NCBI RefSeq assembly: GCF_902459765.1 | Contig: NZ_CABPSP010000001.1 | Span: 310,001 to 374,000, forward strand | Origin: Pandoraea anapnoica | GTDB taxonomy: Bacteria; Pseudomonadota; Gammaproteobacteria; Burkholderiales; Burkholderiaceae | Direction of reading: 5' to 3' | Length of the DNA stretch: 64,000 bases | Shown here: piece by piece, positions 39,898 through 48,898 of the stretch | Layout: every line of letters starts with the position of its first letter | Position numbering within the stretch: the stretch's first letter is position 1 | Program-made: the position numbers and the translations under genes | The notes under the pieces: model-generated | Database searches by the model: none | Seen by the model: only the letters and a program-made list of their open reading frames with translations | What the model was told of the DNA's origin: nothing

Positions 39898-40512
39898 ATG
39901 CCCAATCTCTGGCTGTTCCTGCTGACCTCGGTGGCTATCACGCTTGCGCCCGGGCCCGACAACATGCAGGTCATCGCACGCGGTATTGCGCAGGGACGCC
40001 GCGCGGGACTGGCCGCTGCGGCCGGTTTCACCTTCGGCTGCCTCTTCCACACGACGATTGCCGCAGTGGGCCTCGCGGCCGTGCTGCGCTCGTCGCCGTG
40101 GGCTTTCGAGGCGATCAAGCTGCTCGGTGCGGCCTATCTCATCTGGATCGGCATCAAGGCGCTGCGTGCGCGTGGTGCGCTGACGCTGGCAAACGACACC
40201 GAACCGCAGTCGCTCGGTGCCGTCTTCCGCCAGAGCGTGTTCGCGAACATGCTCAACCCGAAGGTCACGCTGTTCTTCCTCGTATTCCTGCCGCAATTCG
40301 TGAGCGCCGACGCCGCCCATCCGGGCTGGCAGATGGTGCTGCTCGGCCTCGTGTTCATGGCGCAGACCATCGTCGTGTTTAGCGCCTACGGCTGGTTTGC
40401 GGGCGTGCTGGGAACGTGGCTCAAGCGCCGTCCCGGGGCGGGGCGCTGGCTCGATCGCGTGGCCGGCGCAATCTTCATCGGTCTGGGATTGCGTGTCGCG
40501 TTACAGGGGTAA
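39898..40512 (+). CDS. RhtB/LysE family amino-acid exporter
   Basis: A 204-residue inner-membrane protein with about six segments. The RhtB signature is clear: TLAPGPDNMQVIARGIAQGRRAGLAA-like N-terminus, GAAYLIWIGIKALRA, and NPKVTLFFLVFLPQF. Such proteins export threonine, homoserine or related compounds. It follows apt by 50 bases. Being next to a DeoR regulator and the phosphonate transporter may be chance. Confidence 0.88.
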   Translation: MPNLWLFLLTSVAITLAPGPDNMQVIARGIAQGRRAGLAAAAGFTFGCLFHTTIAAVGLAAVLRSSPWAFEAIKLLGAAYLIWIGIKALRARGALTLANDTEPQSLGAVFRQSVFANMLNPKVTLFFLVFLPQFVSADAAHPGWQMVLLGLVFMAQTIVVFSAYGWFAGVLGTWLKRRPGAGRWLDRVAGAIFIGLGLRVALQG

Positions 40513-40585
40513 TGCACGACACGTGACGTTCCCGGTTTCGTGGACGTCGTCCCGTCATTCGTAGTCCAACTGATATTGCTCGATC

Positions 40586-41341
40586 ATGCTTGCCGAACAA
40601 CGCCAACAATACGTGCTCGAACAACTTGCCAAGACCGGGGCGCTGGCGATCAGCGATCTGGTGCGGGAACTGGGTGTGTCGCGCGAGACCGTGCGACGCG
40701 ACCTCAACACGCTCGCGGCGCGCGGTCTGTTGCTCATGACCCACGGCGGTGCGCTGGCCGCCGACCGGAGCGAGCCTGACTGGACGCTGCGTGAGAACGT
40801 CAATGCCGTGGGCAAGCGCGCCATCGGCGTGCGCGCCGCAGAGCTGGTGCCCGACGGCGCGTCGGTGATCATCGACTACGGTACGACCACGCGCGCTGTA
40901 GCACAGGCGCTGCTCTCCAAGCACCGTCTTCGCATCTACACCAACGACTGGCAGATCGCGCGCCTGCTCGGACGCCATCACGACAATCGCGTGACGCTGC
41001 TCGGCGGCGAGTTGCAGGACAACGAAGACGCCGTGCAGGGCTGGGACGCCATTAACCAGATTTCGCAATATCACGCCGACTTCGCGTTCATCGGGGTGGG
41101 CGGCGTGACGGAAGATGGAGGCATCACCGATTTCAACCGTGCCGCTGCTGAGCTTCGCGCACGCATGCTGCTGTGCGCGAACGTGTCGGCCGTCGTCGCG
41201 GACCACACCAAGTTCGGTCGCGTGACGCCCGTGCGTATCCGTCACTTCGAGGCGGCCCGCTATCTCATCAGCGACGCCGCCCCGCACAAGAGCATGCTGG
41301 CCCAGCTTCGCGCGCGCGGCCCGGAATTGCTTATCGCCTGA
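40586..41341 (+). CDS. DeoR/GlpR family transcriptional regulator
   Basis: A 251-residue repressor. The N-terminal winged helix-turn-helix contains ISDLVRELGVSRETVRRDLNTLAARGLL. The C-terminal DeoR sensor domain contains VIIDYGTTTRAVAQAL and KFGRVTPVRI, and typically binds a sugar phosphate. It is followed by a terminator and lies directly upstream of the phnCDE operon. A possible operator palindrome is at 41780-41794. The link to phosphonate use is a guess from position. Confidence 0.9.
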   Translation: MLAEQRQQYVLEQLAKTGALAISDLVRELGVSRETVRRDLNTLAARGLLLMTHGGALAADRSEPDWTLRENVNAVGKRAIGVRAAELVPDGASVIIDYGTTTRAVAQALLSKHRLRIYTNDWQIARLLGRHHDNRVTLLGGELQDNEDAVQGWDAINQISQYHADFAFIGVGGVTEDGGITDFNRAAAELRARMLLCANVSAVVADHTKFGRVTPVRIRHFEAARYLISDAAPHKSMLAQLRARGPELLIA

Positions 41342-41343
41342 CA

Positions 41344-41374
41344 ACGACCGGTCCGCCCGGGACCGGTCGTCTTT
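41344..41374 (+). terminator. Terminator of the DeoR-family gene
   Basis: An 11-bp perfect stem ACGACCGGTCC/GGACCGGTCGT with loop GCCCG, followed by CTTT. Confidence 0.8.
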
Positions 41375-41734
41375 CCCTCTCGTCCCGTCACTCAGTGGCA
41401 CGTCGCCGCACCTGCTTGCACACGTGTGCCTTAGGTCGCCACAGCACGCCACACGTCGCCAAGACGCGCTTCGCTCCCTGAAAATCTTTCCCGCCAAACG
41501 CGCCGCAAGGGGCTTGTCGCACGGCCTTATGCGGTGGTTTTTCCTGTCGATACGTGTTCGTCAGGATGCCAAAAATATGTAGACAAAGTTGGGGCATGGC
41601 AGCGACGACGCCTCCGCATCATGTCACCGATCCTGACGTCGTCAGCTTTTCTTCGACACGTTGCGTCGCCCCGAAAACGTTGCCAAGCCATTGAACACAT
41701 GAGGGTTTTGGCCGTGCGGAAAAAAGCTGGTCGA

Positions 41735-41768
41735 TTGTCACTGTCTTGTCATCCGGGCTTTTTAGACT
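41735..41768 (+). promoter_or_regulatory. PHO box and -10 of the phnCDE operon
   Basis: TTGTCAC-TGTC-TTGTCAT (41735-41752) matches the two 7-base repeats of a PhoB site spaced by four bases. TAGACT, a plausible -10, begins after exactly 10 bases (41763-41768), the same geometry as the E. coli phoA promoter. The phnC start lies about 120 bases after the expected transcript start. Confidence 0.7.
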
Positions 41769-41779
41769 GCGTTCACTTT

Positions 41780-41794
41780 TGGCACAAATTGCCA
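41780..41794. promoter_or_regulatory. Palindrome just downstream of the phnC promoter
   Basis: TGGCA-CAAAT-TGCCA, a perfect inverted repeat with a 5-base spacer, lies about 12 bases after the -10. It is well placed for a repressor, perhaps the DeoR-type protein encoded upstream. Confidence 0.4.
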
Positions 41795-41895
41795 CAAAAC
41801 AGCTAGTCGAGCGATGCGAGCGACAACGCCTCAACGAGGACGTCGCAACTCACAGAGCATCCGGGCCGACCGGCGAACTGACTCACAGGTGAACC

Positions 41896-42765
41896 GTGGA
41901 CGAAGCGATTCGAATCGAGCGACTGACCAAGACCTTCGGGAGCCGCCGTGCGCTCGACGAAGTGGCGCTCAAAGTCATGCCAGGCGAAATGATCGCCCTG
42001 ATCGGGGCCTCCGGCTCGGGCAAGTCGACGCTGATGCGTCACATCGCGGGCTTCGTGCCTGCAGACCAGCAGCCGGGCAGCATCGAAATTCTGGGTCGTC
42101 CGATCCAGCGCGACGGCCGCATCGTGCGCGAGGTGCGTCAGATTCGTCGCGACATCGGTTTCGTCTTCCAGCAATTCAATCTGGTGGGCCGCCTGCCGGT
42201 CATCACCAACGTGCTCACGGGGCTGCTGGCCCGCGTGCCGCTGTGGCGCAGCCTGATGTTCCGCTTCACGACGGCTGAGCGTCAGGCCGCCCTCAAGGCA
42301 CTGGCCGAAGTCGGCATCGCCGACTTTGCCTACCAGCGCGCCAGCACGCTCTCGGGCGGTCAGCAACAGCGCGCAGCACTCGCACGCACGCTCGTGCAGG
42401 GCGCGAAGATCATTCTCGCGGACGAGCCGATTGCGTCGCTCGATCCGGAATCGGCGCGCAAGGTGATGGACATGCTCGCGCGCATGAACCGCGATCACAA
42501 ACTGACGGTGGTCGTCTCACTGCACCAGGTGGACGTTGCCATGCGCTACTGCGTGCGCACCGTGGCGCTGCATCAGGGCCGCGTGGTGTACGACGGCCCG
42601 TCCTCGGCGCTCACGCCGGACCTGCTGCGCCGTTTGTATGGCGTGCAAGCGGGCGAACTGTTGAACGAAAACTCGGAAGATTCCGAAGCCTCGGCGATTG
42701 GCGAAGCGAAGCCGGCCGATGCGGAAGCCCCATTCCTCACCTCGATGTCCCTAAGCCTCACTTAA
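41896..42765 (+). CDS. phnC: Phosphonate ABC transporter ATPase PhnC
   Basis: A 289-residue ATP-binding subunit for phosphonate import. It has Walker [19 protein letters not shown]-loop [17 protein letters not shown], signature [15 protein letters not shown], Walker [14 protein letters not shown], and the PhnC-typical [15 protein letters not shown]. The start is GTG with AGGTGA ahead. About 30 extra residues at the C-terminus (from ENSEDSEAS) exceed the E. coli length. phnD follows 27 bases later. Confidence 0.95.
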   Translation: MDEAIRIERLTKTFGSRRALDEVALKVMPGEMIALIGASGSGKSTLMRHIAGFVPADQQPGSIEILGRPIQRDGRIVREVRQIRRDIGFVFQQFNLVGRLPVITNVLTGLLARVPLWRSLMFRFTTAERQAALKALAEVGIADFAYQRASTLSGGQQQRAALARTLVQGAKIILADEPIASLDPESARKVMDMLARMNRDHKLTVVVSLHQVDVAMRYCVRTVALHQGRVVYDGPSSALTPDLLRRLYGVQAGELLNENSEDSEASAIGEAKPADAEAPFLTSMSLSLT

Positions 42766-42792
42766 GTCCTATCTGACCAGGAGCTTGCTCTC

Positions 42793-43761
42793 ATGAAACT
42801 GTGGAAAACCCTGCTGGCCGGCGCGGCCATGTTCGCCTCGGTAGCGGCGGCACACGCGCAGGAAATCAACTTCGGCATCATCTCGACGGATTCCAGCGCA
42901 GCCCTGCGTCAACGCTGGCAGCCGCTGATCGACGATATGGAGAAGCAAACGGGCATCAAGGTGACCCCGTTCTTCGCCACCGACTACGCTGGCGTGATCG
43001 AAGGCATGCGCTTCAACAAGGTGCAGCTCGCATGGATGGGCAACAAGGGCGCGATGGAAGCCGTTGACCGTTCGCAAGGCGAAGTCTTCGCGAAGATCAT
43101 GTACGCCGACGGCACCGAGGGTTATTACTCGCTGCTGATCTCGAACGCATCGAGCCCGTACAAGACGCTTGACGACGTGATCAAGAACGGCAAGAAGATC
43201 AACTTCGGTCTGGGCGATCCGACGTCGACGTCGGGCACGCTGGTGCCGGGCTACTACGTGTTCGCGAAGAACAACATCGATCCGCGCACGTACTTCAAGA
43301 CGGCACGTAGCTCGAACCACGGCGCGAACCTGATGGCGGTGATCAACAATCAGGTCGACGTCGCGACGAACAACACCGAAGAGCTCAACAAGCTCGAAGC
43401 CACGCAGCCGGAGAAGGCCAAGCTGGTGCACGTGATCTGGAAGTCGCCGCTGATTCCGTCGGACCCGCTGCTGTGGCGCAAGGACCTGCCGGACGGCACG
43501 AAGAAGAAGATCCGCGACTTCTTCCTCTCCTACGGCAAGGACGCGCACGAGAAGGAAGTGCTGAAGAACATCTACAACTACGGCGGTTTCCGCGCGTCGT
43601 CGGATGCTCAACTGCTGCCGATCCGTCAGCTCGAACTGTTCAAGCAGAAGGTGCAGCTTGAGTCGGACGCCAACATCGACGCCGCCAAGAAGAAGACGCA
43701 ACTGGCCGACCTCGACAGCAAGCTGGCAGCACTCGACAAAGAGCTGAACAAGACGAAGTAA
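42793..43761 (+). CDS. phnD: Phosphonate-binding periplasmic protein PhnD
   Basis: A 322-residue binding protein with signal peptide (cut after AHA, residue 22). The mature part has INFGIISTDSSAALRQRWQPLIDDMEKQTG, FFATDYAGVIEGMRFNKVQLAWMGNKGAMEAVDRS and GDPTSTSGTLVPGYYVF, all diagnostic of PhnD. The last 50 residues form a Lys/Asp-rich helix, which is usual. It delivers phosphonates (often 2-aminoethylphosphonate) to PhnCE. Confidence 0.96.
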   Translation: MKLWKTLLAGAAMFASVAAAHAQEINFGIISTDSSAALRQRWQPLIDDMEKQTGIKVTPFFATDYAGVIEGMRFNKVQLAWMGNKGAMEAVDRSQGEVFAKIMYADGTEGYYSLLISNASSPYKTLDDVIKNGKKINFGLGDPTSTSGTLVPGYYVFAKNNIDPRTYFKTARSSNHGANLMAVINNQVDVATNNTEELNKLEATQPEKAKLVHVIWKSPLIPSDPLLWRKDLPDGTKKKIRDFFLSYGKDAHEKEVLKNIYNYGGFRASSDAQLLPIRQLELFKQKVQLESDANIDAAKKKTQLADLDSKLAALDKELNKTK

Positions 43762-43859
43762 GCCATTCGGCGGACCCGGTACCCCCGGGGCCGCCGTCTC
43801 CTCAGTGGTCCGAAATTTCGCCGGTGGCAGCAGCGCCGGTATGACATGTGGTACTCGAC

Positions 43860-44666
43860 ATGAACACCAGCGCATCAATCACTGCCAATGGCCGCCTGCC
43901 GGGCGAGCCGCCCAAGCGTTCGTGGCTGTCCCTGATCAGTTGGGGCATCTTCTTTCTGGTCCTGGTGTGGTCGTGGAGCGGCGCCGACATGCGTCCGCTC
44001 GATCTGATTCGCGATTCCGGCAACATGAGCCAGTTCGCGCACGATTTCTTCCCGCCCGACTTCCGCGACTGGCGCGTGTACGTCAACGAGATGCTCGTGA
44101 CGATTCACATCGCGGTGTGGGGAACGGCGCTCGCTGTTGTCTGCTCGATTCCGATGGGTTTGCTCTCGGCGTCGAACATGGTGCCGGCATGGGTGTATCA
44201 GCCGGTGCGTCGCGTGCTGGACGCATGCCGCGCGATTAACGAAATGGTTTTCGCGATGCTCTTCATCGTGGCGGTGGGCCTCGGGCCCTTCGCCGGTGTG
44301 CTCGCGCTGTGGGTGCACACGACGGGCACGCTCTCGAAGCTGTTCGCCGAGGCGGTCGAAGCAATCGATCCGCGTCCGGTGGAAGGCGTGCGCGCGACGG
44401 GCGCTCGCGCCATCGACGAAATCCTGTACGGCGTGCTGCCGCAGGTCATGCCGCTGTGGATCTCGTACACGCTGTACCGCTTCGAGTCGAACGTGCGTTC
44501 GGCGTCGGTGGTGGGGATGGTGGGCGCAGGCGGCATCGGTGTGGTGCTCTACGAAGTGATTCGCAGCTTCCAGTATGCCCAGACGTGCGCGGTGATGGTG
44601 ATCATGGTGATCGTGGTGACGTGTATCGACGTCTTCTCGGCCCGCGTGCGCAAGATGGTGATCTGA
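43860..44666 (+). CDS. phnE: Phosphonate ABC transporter permease PhnE
   Basis: A 268-residue permease with about six membrane segments. [20 protein letters not shown] and the cytoplasmic loop [20 protein letters not shown] (EAA-type loop that touches the ATPase) identify PhnE. It is a single full-length phnE, unlike the split gene of E. coli K-12. I use the ATG at 43860; a GTG four codons earlier is possible. The operon ends with the terminator 30 bases downstream. Confidence 0.95.
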   Translation: MNTSASITANGRLPGEPPKRSWLSLISWGIFFLVLVWSWSGADMRPLDLIRDSGNMSQFAHDFFPPDFRDWRVYVNEMLVTIHIAVWGTALAVVCSIPMGLLSASNMVPAWVYQPVRRVLDACRAINEMVFAMLFIVAVGLGPFAGVLALWVHTTGTLSKLFAEAVEAIDPRPVEGVRATGARAIDEILYGVLPQVMPLWISYTLYRFESNVRSASVVGMVGAGGIGVVLYEVIRSFQYAQTCAVMVIMVIVVTCIDVFSARVRKMVI

Positions 44667-44696
44667 CGGATTTAGCACGAATGATGTGATGAATGG

Positions 44697-44728
44697 GGAA
44701 TAGGGCGCTTCGGCGCCCTATTCCGTTT
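44697..44728 (+). terminator. Terminator of the phnCDE operon
   Basis: A 12-bp stem GGAATAGGGCGC/GCGCCCTATTCC with a TTCG tetraloop, followed by a short GTTTCTT tract. The core 18 bases (44702-44719) recur inverted at 46052-46069. Confidence 0.8.
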
Positions 44729-44730
44729 CT

Positions 44731-44901
44731 TACTTGCTGGGGCCGACGATCTCGCGCCTGCCGAGATTCATATGCAGTGCGGTGGGCCGATTCGGCCATG
44801 GAAACACAGTTAGTACGAGATGCCGGGGCCCGGATGGCGGGTGCCGACCGGCCGATGGACCGACCCGGAATAAGCCTGCTCTGGAACGTGTGAGATGTCA
44901 T
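44731..44901 (-). pseudogene. Possible relic reading frame next to the unrecognised gene
   Basis: On the minus strand an ATGACATC start at 44901 is preceded by ATCGACAGGGGCATCGCC, nearly the same leader as that of the gene at 45832 (ATCGACAGGAGTATCGCG). The reading frame from this ATG gives no recognised protein. A different frame ends with LHMNLGRREIVGPSK and a stop just before the phnE terminator. This looks like a second gene with the same leader that has lost its frame. Alternatively it is chance. Confidence 0.3.
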
Positions 44902-44998
44902 GGCGATGCCCCTGTCGATAGTGGCCATTACGCAGGCCGTCGCAAATCTGCCGCGTGCCCGCCAGGGGTTGCCCGCCGCTTCGGCGCTGTTTTTGCGT

Positions 44999-45832
44999 TC
45001 AGCGGCTGGGCGGAAGGACGTCAAAACTCCCTACTACGAAGAACTCCCTCATGCTTGGGTTCGGGGATGGAACCATCTGCACGTCCAGCAACGAGGTCGT
45101 GAAAATCTCCGTGTAGCCCTGTTCGTAGAGTCCGCTATAGGCACCCGGGTCGATCTTCACGCTGACCGGTCCGTTCGCCAGTCCGTCGAGTCGGTACTCG
45201 CGAGCCTGGATCGTCGTGTAGGACGGCGGTTTCCAGCCGACCACGCCGAAGCGAAGAATCGGCAAGTGGTAGGGCTCGAGCGTGGGAATTCGGCGAACCG
45301 TGGACAGAATGCCGTCCGGAAATTTCTCCGGGTCCAGCGCCTCACCATCAGCCAATCCTTCGAAATGGACCTGCTGCGGGTTCAGAAACGGCGTGATGAG
45401 GAAGTCAATTCCGGGCCCGGGATAGCGTTGCCCGTCGGGCCACTCGACTTCGTAGTGGATCGTTGCGTGCTTTCCGATGAAGGGAGTGAGCCAGGCATTG
45501 GGTAGCGTCATTGTGGCGATGGGCTCGGGGCCAAGGTAAAGCTGACGCGCCTCTTGGGCACCCGTCCCGTCTTCCGACACGAAATGCAGAATGAACGTAG
45601 ATCCGAAGGGAACGCGGTGGGCGTCCATCTCAACATAGATCGGAAAGAAAGAATCGACAAACTCGCCGGGCAAGACAAATCCCCATGGCGCTACGGATTG
45701 AATGGCGAAGGGACGTTCTGCCGGGTAAGGGTTGGAAAGCAGACGTATCTGATCGAGTGTTCTTTCCGGGCGCCTTGCCGCATTCATGAACGTTCCGGCC
45801 TGAAACGATCCCCTGATTCTGTTCGATGTCAT
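44999..45832 (-). CDS. Unrecognised beta-rich protein inside the phosphonate locus
   Basis: A 277-residue protein I do not recognise. It has no signal peptide, membrane segment or obvious catalytic motif. Two stretches look like Ig-type beta sandwiches: about 52-140 (PIYVEMDAHRVPFGSTFILHF to PGPGIDFLITP) and about 145-260. Their style recalls modules in large multi-repeat hypothetical proteins of Pseudomonas and Burkholderia (inference). AGGAG lies about 10 bases before the ATG at 45832. Its GC content appears lower than that of its neighbours. It separates phnE from phnM and has no evident role in phosphonate metabolism. Confidence 0.7.
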   Translation of the reverse strand: MTSNRIRGSFQAGTFMNAARRPERTLDQIRLLSNPYPAERPFAIQSVAPWGFVLPGEFVDSFFPIYVEMDAHRVPFGSTFILHFVSEDGTGAQEARQLYLGPEPIATMTLPNAWLTPFIGKHATIHYEVEWPDGQRYPGPGIDFLITPFLNPQQVHFEGLADGEALDPEKFPDGILSTVRRIPTLEPYHLPILRFGVVGWKPPSYTTIQAREYRLDGLANGPVSVKIDPGAYSGLYEQGYTEIFTTSLLDVQMVPSPNPSMREFFVVGSFDVLPPSR

Positions 45833-46044
45833 CGCGATACTCCTGTCGATCCATTGAGGGTGCGAGTCATGAGCCGACGCTCGTCATGAGTGCGCTGCGC
45901 GGCGCTGTACGGCATCAGGATGCGCCGGTCATCAAAGTGTAGAGACGCCGTGCATTGCGGGTCTAGCTGTCAACCTTTGCATTGACAATCGCGACGAAAT
46001 TTCCTAGCGGGACTTCCGACCGCAGCGCATCGGAGTCGACGAAA

Positions 46045-46072
46045 CGAAAAAAGGGCGCCGAAGCGCCCTTTC
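46045..46072 (-). terminator. Terminator of the C-P lyase operon
   Basis: AGGGCGC-TTCG-GCGCCCT on the minus strand, followed by six T residues, 55 bases after the phnM stop. Confidence 0.85.
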
Positions 46073-46125
46073 ATTTTTACGGCTTGCCTGCCACCGCGAC
46101 AGTCTTCCGTCGCGATACCGTCACA

Positions 46126-47271
46126 TCAGGCGATCCGCTGCCCCACCATATACGTCTCACGCGGAATCGGTGGCATGCCGGGGCGCACGGCCACGCGCAC
46201 CATGTCGGCGCGCAGGCCCGGCTTGATGCCGCCACGATCCGTGAGACCTGCCGACTGCGCCGGATTCCACGACACCGTGCGCATGGCCTTGGAGAGTGTC
46301 CAGCCGCAGTCGGCGTGGTCGTTGTGCAACTGGAACGCCGCTTGCAGCAAACTCGCCGGGACATAGTCCGACGACAGAATGTCGAGCACGTCTTCACGTG
46401 CTAGTTCCGCAGCCGCCACATTGCCCGAGTGCGAACCGCCACGCACCACGTTCGGTGCCCCCATGATCACGCCAATCGACTTGTCGTGCGCTGCACGTGC
46501 TGCGACCAGCGTCGTCGGAAATTCCGACAACGCCACACCGTCACGCTCCGCTTCTTCCACGTGTTCGAGCGACGTGTCGTCGTGGCTTGCGAGCGGCAAG
46601 CCGCGTGCACGGCTCATCTCGACAATCGTGCGGCGATGCGGAATCGCATACATTTCCTGCTGCGCACGCAGATCGGCCAGCATCGCGTCCCACTGCGCGT
46701 CCGGCACCTTGCCGTTGCGCTCGTGGTACTGACGGTGCAGCACAGGGTCGTGCCACTGACGCTGACCCGGCGTGTGATCCATCACCGATACGAGACGCAG
46801 CAGCGGGTGATCGCACATGTCGGCGAACGTGTCGGCCGCGTCCTGCGTCGCGATTTCGCAGCGCAAATGCAGGAAGTGGTCCGCACGGAACAGCCCCGCA
46901 TCGATGGTGTCGAGCAGTGCCTGACCGCACTCGGCCTGCAGCTTGCGGCTGCGCAGACCCGACGCGTCGCGCTCGCCGATGACCAGCGAGTCGAACACCG
47001 TCGTGATACCTGCAGCGGCGACCTGTGCGTCGTGAATCGCAAACGCGGCGTGCGTGTTCCAGTACACGCCGGGGCGCGGCGCGAGGTGCTTCTCCAGATT
47101 GTCGGTGTGCAACTCGACAAGCCCCGGCACCAGATAGTCGCCTTCCCAGTCGACGGCTTCAGTGGACTGCGTCGTCCCTTCCTCCACCGCGTGGATGAGA
47201 CCCTCGCGGACCTCGACCACGCCGGTGAAGGTCGTGTCGGGTGTGACGATGCGAGCGTTCTTGATAAGCAT
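46126..47271 (-). CDS. phnM: RPnTP hydrolase PhnM
   Basis: A 381-residue amidohydrolase-fold enzyme that removes pyrophosphate from ribose-1-phosphonate triphosphate in the C-P lyase pathway. VPGLVELHTDNLEKHLAPRPGVYW carries the metal-binding HxD and flanking residues; LASHDDTSLEHVEEA and SSDYVPASLLQAAF follow. The length matches E. coli PhnM. The ATG at 47271 has CGGAG ahead; longer upstream frame lies inside phnL. Last gene of the phnGHIJKLM operon. Confidence 0.96.
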   Translation of the reverse strand: MLIKNARIVTPDTTFTGVVEVREGLIHAVEEGTTQSTEAVDWEGDYLVPGLVELHTDNLEKHLAPRPGVYWNTHAAFAIHDAQVAAAGITTVFDSLVIGERDASGLRSRKLQAECGQALLDTIDAGLFRADHFLHLRCEIATQDAADTFADMCDHPLLRLVSVMDHTPGQRQWHDPVLHRQYHERNGKVPDAQWDAMLADLRAQQEMYAIPHRRTIVEMSRARGLPLASHDDTSLEHVEEAERDGVALSEFPTTLVAARAAHDKSIGVIMGAPNVVRGGSHSGNVAAAELAREDVLDILSSDYVPASLLQAAFQLHNDHADCGWTLSKAMRTVSWNPAQSAGLTDRGGIKPGLRADMVRVAVRPGMPPIPRETYMVGQRIA

Positions 47272-47288
47272 GGACAGACTCCGGGGGA

Positions 47289-48077
47289 TCAATGTGCGGG
47301 ACGAAGCACCGGACGCATGGCGAGCGTTCGCGTCGCCACTTCGTCGCGGGTCGCCTCGTCGTGGAAGATGCCCACAATGGCGCTCCCCGCTGCACGGGCT
47401 TCGGTAATCAGTTGCGAGACCACGGCGCGGTTCTGCGCGTCGAGCGACGCCGTCGGCTCGTCGAGCAGTAGCACCGGTGCTGCGGCGATCAGCCCGCGCG
47501 CGATGTTGATGCGTTGTTGTTCGCCGCCGGAGAACGTCGCCGGGGCAAGCGACCAGAGGCGCTCGGGGATGTTCAGGCGCGCGAGCAGATCGCGCGCACG
47601 ACCGGCCGCGTCGGCGTCGCCATGACCCAGACGTCGCAGCGGCTCCGCCACGATGTCGAGCGTGGTGACGCGCGGAATCACACGCAGAAACTGGCTGACA
47701 TAGCCGAGTGTCGTGCGTCGCACGGAGAGCACTTCGCGGGCGGTAGCGGTCGTCAGATCGACCCAGTGTTCGCCCTGACCCGCGTCGTGACGAATCTCGA
47801 TACGGCCTTCGCCCGCGAGATAGTTGCCGTACAGACAACGCAGCAGCGTGCTCTTGCCCGAGCCCGAAGGGCCAACGAGCGCTACGCACTCGCCGCGTCG
47901 CACCGTGAGATCGACACCTTCGAGTGCCGGAATCGCCGCGCCGCCCTGTGCGTGCAGTCGGAAGGTCTTGTGCAGTCCTTGTGCGCGCAGCATGACGTCG
48001 TCTTCGCGTGTGCCGAGCGAGAGTGCCGCGCCACCGAGCGACGTTGCAGACGTAGTAAGGTTCGTTCCGGAGTTCAT
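47289..48077 (-). CDS. phnL: C-P lyase ABC-type subunit PhnL
   Basis: A 262-residue ATPase-like protein with about 25 extra N-terminal residues. It has Walker [44 protein letters not shown], signature [16 protein letters not shown] and Walker [17 protein letters not shown] and [11 protein letters not shown] distinguish PhnL from PhnK. It overlaps phnK by 4 bases. PhnL joins the C-P lyase complex with PhnK, rather than a membrane transporter. Confidence 0.95.
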   Translation of the reverse strand: MNSGTNLTTSATSLGGAALSLGTREDDVMLRAQGLHKTFRLHAQGGAAIPALEGVDLTVRRGECVALVGPSGSGKSTLLRCLYGNYLAGEGRIEIRHDAGQGEHWVDLTTATAREVLSVRRTTLGYVSQFLRVIPRVTTLDIVAEPLRRLGHGDADAAGRARDLLARLNIPERLWSLAPATFSGGEQQRINIARGLIAAAPVLLLDEPTASLDAQNRAVVSQLITEARAAGSAIVGIFHDEATRDEVATRTLAMRPVLRPAH

Positions 48078-48898
48078 ACGGGCAGTACCGAGGAAACCAG
48101 CAATTGCGTGTAGGGATGTTGCGGGTCGTCGAGGACCTGATCGGTCAACCCGGCTTCGACCACGCGCCCCGCCTGCATGACGATCAGGCGATGCGCGATG
48201 AGTCGCGCCACCCCGATATCGTGCGTGACGATGATGGCGGCAAGATGAAGGCGCTCCACGAGCGAGCGCAGCAGGTCCAGAAGACGTGCCTGCACCGACA
48301 CGTCGAGTCCGGCGGTCGGCTCGTCCATGAACACGAGACGCGGCTCGGTCACGAGGTTGCGGGCGATTTGCAGACGCTGCTGCATGCCCCCCGAGAACGC
48401 ACCGGGCATCTCGTCCACGCGCGCCGGATCGAGTTCGACCTGCGCCATCCAGTGACGCGCCTTCTCGCGGATGTCCCCAAAGTGACGCGCACCGACGGCC
48501 ATCAGACGGTCGCCGATGTTGCCGCCGGCCGACACGTTCATGCGCAGCCCGTCGCGCGGGTTTTGCTCGACGAACCCCCACTCGGTGCGCAGCAGACGAC
48601 GCTTGTGCGCTTCGTCAAGCGCCTGCAGGTCGTGCAACAGGCCGTCGGTGCCGCGATAGTGGAGCGATCCGGCGTCGATCTCGTGCCGGAGAGCCAGCGC
48701 GTTAAGCAGCGTCGACTTGCCCGAGCCGGACTCGCCGACCACGCAGACCACTTCGCCCGGCCACAGATCGAAGCTCACGTCGGCGCAGCCGATGCGATCG
48801 CCGTAGTGTTTGCCCAGTCCCGCCACGCGCAGCAGCGGTTCGTCCAGTTGTGCCGCATGACGTTCGACCGGTTGCGCGGCATCCATCACGGCGTTCAT
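48074..48898 (-). CDS. phnK: C-P lyase ABC-type subunit PhnK
   Basis: A 274-residue ATPase-like subunit bound to the PhnGHIJ core. It has Walker [50 protein letters not shown], signature [16 protein letters not shown] and Walker [13 protein letters not shown]. It overlaps phnJ and phnL by 4 bases each. About 20 extra residues precede the usual start. Confidence 0.96.
   Translation of the reverse strand: MNAVMDAAQPVERHAAQLDEPLLRVAGLGKHYGDRIGCADVSFDLWPGEVVCVVGESGSGKSTLLNALALRHEIDAGSLHYRGTDGLLHDLQALDEAHKRRLLRTEWGFVEQNPRDGLRMNVSAGGNIGDRLMAVGARHFGDIREKARHWMAQVELDPARVDEMPGAFSGGMQQRLQIARNLVTEPRLVFMDEPTAGLDVSVQARLLDLLRSLVERLHLAAIIVTHDIGVARLIAHRLIVMQAGRVVEAGLTDQVLDDPQHPYTQLLVSSVLPV

Larger units (their letters stand above)
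41342..41895. other. Regulatory region upstream of phnC (no gene)
   Basis: A gap of 554 bases. It holds the terminator of the DeoR gene (41344-41374), a PHO box with matching -10 (41735-41768) and a palindrome just after the predicted start (41780-41794). The middle part, about 41400-41700, shows only short open frames with no recognised product. Confidence 0.6.
44667..44998. other. Region between phnE and the unrecognised gene at 44999
   Basis: About 330 bases. It holds the phnE terminator and, on the minus strand, a relic reading frame (see 44731-44901). No intact recognisable gene. Confidence 0.5.

Noticed and set aside
41534-41806. A 90-codon plus-strand frame ahead of phnC
   Set aside because: It spans the PHO box and promoter, has no ribosome site and no recognisable product.
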